The position numbers and the translations under genes were made by a program. The notes under the pieces are model-generated. The model did not search any database and was not told the DNA's origin. It worked only from the letters and a program-made list of their open reading frames with translations. Positions 1 to 5,182 of a stretch of 5,182 bases of DNA are shown one piece after another (the stretch's first letter is position 1; every line of letters starts with the position of its first letter). Origin of the DNA: Ruminococcaceae bacterium UBA5391 (GTDB taxonomy: Bacteria; Bacillota; Clostridia; Oscillospirales; Acutalibacteraceae); assembly GCA_002410755.1 (NCBI GenBank), contig DHOL01000051.1, positions 478-5,659 of the forward strand. Reading direction: 5' to 3'.

Positions 1-162
1 GAAATCACGCAGATGCCAATGACCGCTATCGGGCAGGAATTTGGAAAGCGTGACCACTCTACAGTTGTTTATGCCATCCAGCAGGTAGAGAAAAATATTG
101 CACGTGACGCCAAGGCAAAAGCTACCGTCGAGGATATTATCAAAAATATTCGCGACCGCTGA
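1..162 (+). CDS. dnaA: Chromosomal replication initiator protein DnaA, C-terminal end (partial)
   Basis: The window opens inside this gene; frame 1 gives 53 residues, ending RDR, before the TGA at 160-162. DnaA is the AAA+ ATPase that binds DnaA boxes at oriC, melts the origin and recruits the helicase. What is visible is the second half of domain IV, the DNA-binding domain: the family signature QEFGKRDHSTVVYAI (residues 12-26 of the visible part) is the HTH segment whose D-H-S-T residues contact the DnaA box. The tail VEDIIKNIRD is typical of the DnaA C-terminus. The AAA+ domain, Walker motifs and N-terminal domain lie upstream of the window. The 328-nt gap after it, which holds DnaA-box-like words, and dnaN beyond it confirm the assignment. 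No truncation is seen at the 3' end. Identification is essentially certain despite the short length. Confidence 0.97.
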   Translation, partial: EITQMPMTAIGQEFGKRDHSTVVYAIQQVEKNIARDAKAKATVEDIIKNIRDR

Positions 163-168
163 AGTAAA

Positions 169-191
169 TCTGAAAAGTTCAGAACTTTTTT
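169..191 (+). terminator. AT-rich inverted repeat with T run after dnaA (possible weak terminator)
   Basis: Seven bases after the dnaA stop, AAAAGTTC (173-180) and GAACTTTT (182-189) form a perfect 8+8 inverted repeat around one base, merging into a T run (186-191). An overlapping alternative pairs TCTGAA (169-174) with TTCAGA (178-183) around a 3-nt loop. The position and T run suit a rho-independent terminator for dnaA. However, the stem has only two G-C pairs and would be about 6 bp once a realistic loop is allowed, so termination would be weak. It may instead be an AT-rich structural part of the origin. Confidence 0.35.
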
Positions 192-248
192 AACTTTCAA
201 CATTTCAGTTTAAAACCTGCCGAAAACAAAAAAAATCATGGCACCACC

Positions 249-308
249 TTTTTCACAGGTTTTCAACTTTTTCAAACGAGTTTTCAACAGATTTCAACTT
301 TTTCAACA
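249..308 (+). repeat. Helically spaced array of TTTTCAAC / TTTTTCACA words (degenerate DnaA boxes)
   Basis: TTTC words begin at 251, 261, 270, 282, 292 and 301: five intervals of 10, 9, 12, 10 and 9 bp, mean 10. The first copy is TTTTTCACA (249-257), one mismatch from the DnaA-box consensus TTATNCACA. Copies at 281-289 and 300-308 are TTTTCAACA, two mismatches from TTATCCACA. The others (260-268, 270-277, 291-299) are weaker. All share orientation. A T tract every helical turn also predicts intrinsic DNA curvature. Low-affinity DnaA sites on one helix face are a reasonable reading; a purely structural bend is the alternative. Confidence 0.6.
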
Positions 309-339
309 CAGCAGTCCGTCAGCAGAAAGTTTTCACTTG

Positions 340-350
340 ATTTTCCACCA
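340..350 (+). promoter_or_regulatory. DnaA-box-like site, copy 1 (ATTTTCCACCA)
   Basis: TTTTCCACC (341-349) differs from the DnaA consensus TTATCCACA at positions 3 and 9. The whole 11-mer ATTTTCCACCA recurs exactly at 406-416 in the same orientation. It is followed 7 nt later by CTAAAAAAG (358-366), a partner that also follows the second copy. Exact repetition inside a degenerate region suggests selection for binding, most likely by DnaA, but this is inference from sequence and location. Confidence 0.55.
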
Positions 351-405
351 CGGCAGACTAAAAAAGCAAATACAGAAAATCCGCATGAAATCTGAGTTTT
401 CCGGT

Positions 406-416
406 ATTTTCCACCA
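406..416 (+). promoter_or_regulatory. DnaA-box-like site, copy 2 (ATTTTCCACCA)
   Basis: This is an exact 11-nt copy of the site at 340-350, with starts 66 bp apart. It is the last box-like word before dnaN and is followed by a G/C-richer stretch (420-436) and then the CTA-triplet tract. That order (box, G/C-rich spacer, trios, A/T-rich DNA) matches the basal origin unwinding arrangement described for B. subtilis. Confidence 0.57.
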
Positions 417-427
417 TTCAGCGCACC

Positions 428-450
428 CTACGGCTAATCCTAAAAAAAAG
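428..450 (+). promoter_or_regulatory. Candidate DnaA-trio tract and unwinding element
   Basis: From 428 the triplets read CTA CGG CTA ATC CTA AAA AAA, with three CTA triplets in the same 3-nt register at 428, 434 and 440. On the complementary strand these are 3'-GAT-5' trios, the unit bound by DnaA on single-stranded DNA in B. subtilis, where they follow a DnaA box and a G/C-rich spacer. Here the tract starts 12 nt after the box ending at 415 and leads into A8 (442-449) and further A-rich DNA. Every second triplet departs from the trio consensus, so the match is partial. Confidence 0.4.
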
Positions 451-478
451 AGAACATACAGAACTGAAAAAAGGAAGC

Positions 479-484
479 AGGCGG
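479..484 (+). promoter_or_regulatory. dnaN ribosome-binding site
   Basis: AGGCGG, one mismatch from AGGAGG, ends 6 nt before the ATG at 491. A second purine-rich stretch, AAGGAA (471-476), is 14 nt away and probably too far. Together with the conserved DnaN N-terminus this fixes the dnaN start. Confidence 0.6.
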
Positions 485-490
485 TTATCT

Positions 491-1600
491 ATGCGTTTTA
501 CTTGCGACAGACAGAAACTGAATGACGCAGTGTTGAATGTCCAGCGCGTCGTTTCCTCAAAATCTTCCATCCCAGCCCTGGAAGGCATCCTGATGACAGC
601 AGAAGAAACAGCAATAAAACTTTGCGGTTACGATTTGGAAATCGGAATGACAACAGAACTGCCCGCCAAAATTGAAGAACGGGGCAGCGTCGTAATCGGT
701 GCAAAGCTGTTCGGTGATATTGTCCGCAGCCTCCCGGGGCAGCAGGTCACTTTCAGCACTGACGAAAAGCAGGTCGCAGAAATTGAAAGTGGCGAAGCAA
801 AATTCTCCGTCGTTGGAATCCCAGCGGATGAGTACCCGGAACTGCCCAGCATCGACGGTGAGAAAAGCGTCAGCCTCCCCTCCTCTGTGCTGAAAAGCAT
901 GATTCGGCAGACACTGTTTGCTGTGGCAGACAACGACGCAAAGCCGATCCATACAGGGACACTGTTTGAAATTGAAGACGGAAAAATCCGCCTTGTCTCC
1001 GTCGATGGTTACCGGCTTGCCATCCGTGAGGAATCCATCAAGAACGGGGGAAAATGCAGTTTTGTTGTGCCGGGCAAAACACTTGGTGAAGTCATGAAAC
1101 TTCTCGGTGACAGTGACGAGGATGCAGACCTCCTCATCGGGATGCGCCATATCTCATTCCGGATTGGCGGCTATACAGTTATTTCCCGTCTTCTGGAAGG
1201 CGAATTTCTCGACTGGCGTGCCTCACTGCCAAAGGAGCAGTCCACTGAAATCCATGTTTCCGTTCCCAAGTTGATTGACAGCCTTGAGCGCGTTTCCCTG
1301 ATTATTACTGAACGGCTCCGCAGCCCTATCCGCTGCCTGTTTGCGGATAACTGCATCCGCCTTTCCTGCACAACGGCGATTGGGCGCGCAAATGACCGTC
1401 TACCCGCCAAAATTGAAGGCAACAGCGTTGAAATCGGCTTTAACAGCCGCTATCTGCTGGATGCCCTCCGCAACGCCGAATGCGACGAAGTGCGTATCCA
1501 GCTCAACGGGCCACTGAGCCCGCTGACAATCCAGCCGGCCGAAGGCGGCTCGTTCCTGTTCCTTGTCCTTCCAGTCCGTCTGAAAGGTGGTGCGGAATAA
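491..1600 (+). CDS. dnaN: DNA polymerase III subunit beta (sliding clamp)
   Basis: This encodes a complete 369-aa protein, the usual length for DnaN. It forms the dimeric ring that tethers the replicative polymerase, and many other DNA-handling proteins, to DNA. The start MRFTCDRQKLNDAVLNVQ is the standard N-terminus. Three homologous clamp domains are recognisable, at roughly 1-122, 128-245 and 250-369. Family landmarks are AKLFGDIVRSLP (71-82), IPADEYPELP (110-119), DGYRLA (172-177), LLEGEFLDWRASLP (234-247), GFNSRYLLDAL (316-326) and the C-terminal FLVLPVRL (357-364). The last belongs to the hydrophobic pocket that holds clamp-binding peptides; many DnaN proteins have LPMRL here, so the V is a mild substitution. 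Only 1 nt separates its stop from rlbA, whose ribosome-binding site lies inside the last dnaN codons, implying coupled translation. No frameshift or missing domain is seen. Confidence 0.98.
   Translation: MRFTCDRQKLNDAVLNVQRVVSSKSSIPALEGILMTAEETAIKLCGYDLEIGMTTELPAKIEERGSVVIGAKLFGDIVRSLPGQQVTFSTDEKQVAEIESGEAKFSVVGIPADEYPELPSIDGEKSVSLPSSVLKSMIRQTLFAVADNDAKPIHTGTLFEIEDGKIRLVSVDGYRLAIREESIKNGGKCSFVVPGKTLGEVMKLLGDSDEDADLLIGMRHISFRIGGYTVISRLLEGEFLDWRASLPKEQSTEIHVSVPKLIDSLERVSLIITERLRSPIRCLFADNCIRLSCTTAIGRANDRLPAKIEGNSVEIGFNSRYLLDALRNAECDEVRIQLNGPLSPLTIQPAEGGSFLFLVLPVRLKGGAE
1583..1590 (+). promoter_or_regulatory. rlbA ribosome-binding site within the dnaN 3' end
   Basis: AAAGGTGG lies in the last dnaN codons, 11 nt before the ATG at 1602. 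Its last bases also spell GTG codons at 1587 and 1590 in the rlbA frame, which could be mistaken for starts. The match to AGGAGG favours use as a ribosome-binding site and so supports the ATG start. Confidence 0.6.
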
Positions 1601-1601
1601 T

Positions 1602-1820
1602 ATGGGAACGGTCGGAAAAAAGATTAAAACTGGCTATATCCGCCTCGACACATTTCTAAAGCTCTGTGGGGTTTTTGAGACGGGCGGCCAGGCAAAAATT
1701 GCCGTGCAGGAAGGAAAAGTCCGCGTGAACGGCGAAGTCTGCACCATGCGTGGCAAAAAGCTGAAACCGGGTGACTCGGCAGAATATGCCGGAAAAACTT
1801 ACGAGGTGAAGGATGCGTGA
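1602..1820 (+). CDS. rlbA: S4-domain RNA-binding protein RlbA (YaaA)
   Basis: This encodes 72 aa starting MGTVGKKIKT, close to the 71-aa B. subtilis YaaA. Residues about 14-60 form an S4 RNA-binding fold: YIRLDTFLKLCGVFETGGQAK, then the strand pair EGKVRVNGE and the basic segment RGKKLKPGD. S4 domains bind structured RNA, and the dnaN-recF paralogue is annotated as a ribosome-maturation factor. The exact role in this organism is inferred from the family. An in-frame GTG at 1587 would add five residues (MVRNN) and overlap dnaN by 14 nt. I prefer ATG 1602, because the GTG codons sit within the AAAGGTGG site and the family begins near here. The TGA stop shares bases with the recF GTG start (GTGA, 1817-1820), a sign of translational coupling. 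Confidence 0.92.
   Translation: MGTVGKKIKTGYIRLDTFLKLCGVFETGGQAKIAVQEGKVRVNGEVCTMRGKKLKPGDSAEYAGKTYEVKDA
1804..1813 (+). promoter_or_regulatory. recF ribosome-binding site within the rlbA 3' end
   Basis: AGGTGAAGGA contains two overlapping purine cores: AGGTGA ends 7 nt and AAGGA 3 nt before the GTG at 1817. The AGGTGA core has the better spacing. It supports the GTG start that overlaps the rlbA stop. Confidence 0.55.
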
Positions 1821-2887
1821 AGGTTCTCCGCTTCTCCTGGAAGAATTTCCGTAACCTTTGCGAAGGGGAACTTCTTCCCTGCCCCAGCGGAAATGTCATC
1901 TGCGGGGATAATGCACAGGGAAAGACGAACCTGCTGGAAGGCATGTGGCTTTTTACAGGGGAGCGGTCGTTCCGGGGCGCAAAAGATGGAGACCTTGTCC
2001 GCAAGGGTGCACCGTGCGCCGAGACTGGACTTTCGTTTTATGCGGACGGCCGTGAACAGAGCGCAAAGATTCGCGTGGAAAGCGGAAGACGCTTCCCGGA
2101 ACTGAATGGTGTACCGAAAAAATCATGCGCCGCCATCATCGGTGCATTCCGTGCAGCCGTCTTTTCTCCGGAGCACCTTGCGCTCCTGAGCGGTGGCCCG
2201 GCAGGGCGGAGAAACTTTGTTGACGCAGCCCTGTGCCAGATCCGCCCGTCCTGCGCCGGCATTGTAGCAGAGTATAACCGGTGTCTTGCGGAACGAAATG
2301 CCCTGCTCAAGGATATCCCGGAACACACGGAACTGCTTGACACGCTTCCCATCTGGGATTCCCGGCTTGCCCGCGCAGGCCAAAGGCTTATGGGTTTCCG
2401 GAAAAGCTATCTCCAAAAATTCGGACCGATTGCTGCATCGTTTTACAGCGGTATGTGCGGCGGAAAAGAAACCTTGGAACTTTCCTATGAAACAGGCACC
2501 GAAGACTTGGAAAAGGAACTGGAACGCACCAGAAAAACTGATCTTGCACTCGGGCACACGAGCACCGGACCGCACCGGGATGATATCGCCGTTAAAATCA
2601 CAGGGCTGGATGCCCGTGCTTTCGGTTCTCAAGGACAGAAACGTTCTGCAGTGATTGCAATGAAGCTTGCGGAAGCGGAGCTGCTCGGAAAAGAAACAGG
2701 TGAGATGCCTGTTATCTTTCTTGATGATGTACTGAGTGAGCTGGATGCCGGAAGGCGTGACTACCTTGTCAACCAAATCGGCCGGTTTCAGGTATTCATC
2801 ACATGCTGCGAAAGCGAAATCAGCCGGATGCCGAAAAGCGGCGCGGTATTTTCAGTGAAAAATGGTGTCCCCGTGCAAATTAGATGA
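1817..2887 (+). CDS. recF: DNA replication and repair protein RecF
   Basis: This encodes a complete 356-aa SMC-like ABC ATPase, close to the usual 360-375. With RecO and RecR, RecF helps load RecA onto gapped DNA during recombinational repair and restart of stalled forks. The start MKVLRFSWKNFRNL matches the family N-terminus. Walker A is GDNAQGKTN (residues 30-38), and GGPAGRRNFVDAALCQI (126-142) is the family block after it. GPHRDD (251-256) and the ABC signature SQGQKR (271-276) follow, with Walker B and D-loop VIFLDDVLSELD (299-310), which contains the catalytic D303-D304. All ATPase motifs look intact, and no hinge or long coiled coil is present, as expected for RecF rather than SMC or RecN. 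The GTG start overlaps the rlbA stop by 4 nt, and remB follows after 16 nt. It is probably expressed from transcripts begun upstream of dnaN. Confidence 0.97.
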   Translation: MKVLRFSWKNFRNLCEGELLPCPSGNVICGDNAQGKTNLLEGMWLFTGERSFRGAKDGDLVRKGAPCAETGLSFYADGREQSAKIRVESGRRFPELNGVPKKSCAAIIGAFRAAVFSPEHLALLSGGPAGRRNFVDAALCQIRPSCAGIVAEYNRCLAERNALLKDIPEHTELLDTLPIWDSRLARAGQRLMGFRKSYLQKFGPIAASFYSGMCGGKETLELSYETGTEDLEKELERTRKTDLALGHTSTGPHRDDIAVKITGLDARAFGSQGQKRSAVIAMKLAEAELLGKETGEMPVIFLDDVLSELDAGRRDYLVNQIGRFQVFITCCESEISRMPKSGAVFSVKNGVPVQIR

Positions 2888-2893
2888 ATGGGC

Positions 2894-2898
2894 GGAGG
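2894..2898 (+). promoter_or_regulatory. remB ribosome-binding site
   Basis: GGAGG, extended to GGAGGTT, ends 5 nt before the ATG at 2904. This strong site decides the remB start against an in-frame GTG at 2862 that lies inside recF and has no such site. Confidence 0.8.
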
Positions 2899-2903
2899 TT
2901 ATT

Positions 2904-3185
2904 ATGTTTCTTCATCTTGGGAAAGATATTGTTGTCCGGACACGGGATATTGTGGGAATCTTCGACTTGGAGACTTCTACCATCTCAAACACAACGCGCA
3001 ACTATCTTGCCGTTGCTCAGAAAGCGGGGAATGTCATAGATGTCTCAGAGGAAATGCCAAAATCTTTTATTCTCTGCTGCGAAAAAGATGGGAAAACCAC
3101 GGTTTATACTTCGCAAATTTCAACGGCAACGCTGCTGAAGCGCTCTTCTTTTCCGGGCGTTGTCAGTAAAATTACAAGTCCGTAA
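2904..3185 (+). CDS. remB: DUF370-family regulator RemB (YaaB)
   Basis: This encodes a 93-aa protein starting MFLHLGKDIVVRTRDIVGIFDLE, the typical N-terminus of the RemB/YaaB branch of the DUF370 family. In B. subtilis, RemA and RemB are small DNA-binding proteins that activate extracellular-matrix genes, and yaaB sits between recF and gyrB as here. In this organism the target genes are unknown. B. subtilis YaaB is 81 aa, so this one is slightly longer, mainly in the C-terminal segment after TSQISTATLLKR (residues 69-80). A GTG at 2862 would add 14 residues inside recF; ATG 2904 is chosen for its GGAGG site and family alignment. The middle segment, TTRNYLAVAQKAGNVIDVSEEMPKS in two adjoining stretches (30-47 and 48-54), is also family-like. 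It lies 16 nt after recF and 11 nt before the next gene, consistent with one transcript. Confidence 0.9.
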   Translation: MFLHLGKDIVVRTRDIVGIFDLETSTISNTTRNYLAVAQKAGNVIDVSEEMPKSFILCCEKDGKTTVYTSQISTATLLKRSSFPGVVSKITSP

Positions 3186-3196
3186 GGGGAAAAAAA

Positions 3197-3577
3197 ATGA
3201 AAAAAAATCTTCGCCTTCCGGTTTGCCCTTACTGTGGCAGCCGGCTAAACTATGCGCAATCTTGGGTACTCCGGCGCCGCGGGGAGTATATCTGCCCAAA
3301 ATGCGGCGGGCTTTCCAATATTGTACTTGACCAGAAAATACGCCATGCTGTTTTTTTCACGATTCTCGCTACTTTAACGTTTTTCTTTCTGGGCCTAATT
3401 TCTGAATGGTTTGGAGTTATGGCCCTTTGCGGCATTCTAGCTGCCGGGGCGGTTTTCTTTTTTCTTTCGCCGCTTTATGTAAGGCTCCGCAAACCTGTTC
3501 CGCCTTCCCAGCGGAAACAACAGGCAGCGAAAGCTTCCCACAGTGAAGATACGGCGGAAGAGCATCAAACAGACTGA
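3197..3577 (+). CDS. Small zinc-ribbon membrane protein of unknown function
   Basis: This encodes 126 aa with no function I can name. Residues 10-36 hold a zinc ribbon, CPYC (10-13) and CPKC (33-36), separated by 19 residues. Two hydrophobic helices follow at about 51-70 and 73-95, joined by a very short SEWFG turn, so this looks like a helical hairpin. Basic residues before helix 1 (K47, R49, H50) and after helix 2 (R96, R98, K99) predict that both ends face the cytoplasm. The tail 99-126 is hydrophilic and probably disordered, first basic and then acidic. The layout recalls the small cxxc_20_cxxc cysteine-rich proteins (TIGR04104), but this is a resemblance only. AAGGGGA (3184-3190), overlapping the remB stop, is the ribosome-binding site, 6 nt before ATG 3197. 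A runs of eight flank the start codon (3190-3197 and 3200-3207). B. subtilis has no counterpart here between yaaB and gyrB. Confidence 0.85.
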   Translation: MKKNLRLPVCPYCGSRLNYAQSWVLRRRGEYICPKCGGLSNIVLDQKIRHAVFFTILATLTFFFLGLISEWFGVMALCGILAAGAVFFFLSPLYVRLRKPVPPSQRKQQAAKASHSEDTAEEHQTD

Positions 3578-3583
3578 ATTTTT

Positions 3584-5182
<1,599 letters not shown>

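Larger units (their letters stand above)
163..490 (+). other. oriC: dnaA-dnaN intergenic region, probable downstream part of oriC
   Basis: This 328-nt stretch contains no credible gene. The only open frame (ATG at 238) is a translation of TTTTCAAC repeats that runs into dnaN out of frame. In Bacillus subtilis and many other Bacillota the region between dnaA and dnaN is where DnaA boxes, DnaA-trios and the unwinding element lie. Here it holds an AT-rich inverted repeat near 169-191, an A/T-rich stretch near 203-238, an array of TTTTCAAC-like words, two identical TTTTCCACC boxes, a CTA-triplet stretch and an A-rich tract reaching the dnaN ribosome-binding site. All box-like words point the same way on the + strand. 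No exact TTATCCACA is present, so DnaA binding must be judged from degenerate sites. A second half of the origin may lie upstream of dnaA, outside the window. I found no convincing -35/-10 pair for dnaN. Confidence 0.72.

Noticed and set aside
337..365. Possible dnaN promoter (TTGATT at 337-342 with A-rich -10 near 359-364)
   Set aside because: The -10 match (TAAAAA) is poor with a 16-nt spacer, and the -35 overlaps the repeated ATTTTCCACCA box. Not strong enough to annotate.
238..525. 95-aa open frame on + strand in the dnaA-dnaN spacer
   Set aside because: Its Phe/Gln-rich start is a translation of the TTTTCAAC repeats, it has no good ribosome-binding site, and it overlaps the dnaN start out of frame.
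557..1150. 197-aa open frame on the - strand
   Set aside because: Antisense shadow of dnaN; composition follows the reversed dnaN codons.
2123..2776. 217-aa open frame on the - strand
   Set aside because: Antisense to the conserved ATPase half of recF; no recognisable domain or ribosome-binding site.
2888..3169. 93-aa + strand frame overlapping remB
   Set aside because: It is remB read in another frame (starts at the ATG region just after the recF stop). The RemB frame has the GGAGG site and family sequence.

Overview
The window is the chromosomal replication-origin neighbourhood of a Bacillota (Firmicutes) bacterium: the end of dnaA, the dnaA-dnaN intergenic region, then dnaN, rlbA/yaaA, recF, remB/yaaB, a small zinc-ribbon membrane protein gene, and the 5' three-quarters of gyrB, all on the + strand. 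This is the classic Bacillus/Clostridium dnaA-dnaN-yaaA-recF-yaaB-gyrB order. The balanced base composition and the protein flavour (for example GyrB reading [13 protein letters not shown]) suggest class Clostridia, perhaps the Oscillospirales/Ruminococcaceae. That placement is inferred from memory of family sequences, not from a search.

Layout. 1-162 is the last 53 codons of dnaA (domain IV, DnaA-box recognition). 163-490 has no credible gene and looks like the downstream half of oriC. It starts with an AT-rich inverted repeat, continues with a run of TTTTCAAC/TTTTTCACA words spaced about 10 bp apart (249-308), and then has two identical ATTTTCCACCA boxes (340-350 and 406-416), each followed by a CTAAAAAA(AA)G element. 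The second of these has CTA triplets in register that resemble DnaA-trios. 491-2887 is a very tight dnaN-rlbA-recF block (1-nt gap, then a 4-nt stop/start overlap). remB (2904-3185) and the zinc-ribbon membrane protein gene (3197-3577) follow with 16-nt and 11-nt gaps. A 64-nt gap holding two competing hairpins precedes gyrB, which starts with TTG at 3642 and runs off the end of the window.

How the genes work together. DnaA opens the origin and is itself one of the proteins made here. DnaN is the sliding clamp of the replicase, RecF loads RecA at gaps behind the fork, RlbA is a small S4 RNA-binding protein tied to ribosome assembly, RemB is a DUF370-family DNA-binding regulator, and GyrB is the ATPase half of gyrase, which removes supercoils ahead of forks.

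I see no mobile element, CRISPR array, tRNA, rRNA or defence system, and no previously undescribed multi-gene system. The points worth a second look are the degenerate, phased origin array, the two-copy box/CTA module, the alternative hairpins against the gyrB ribosome-binding site, the unnamed zinc-ribbon membrane protein, and a tryptophan at a drug-contact position of GyrB.
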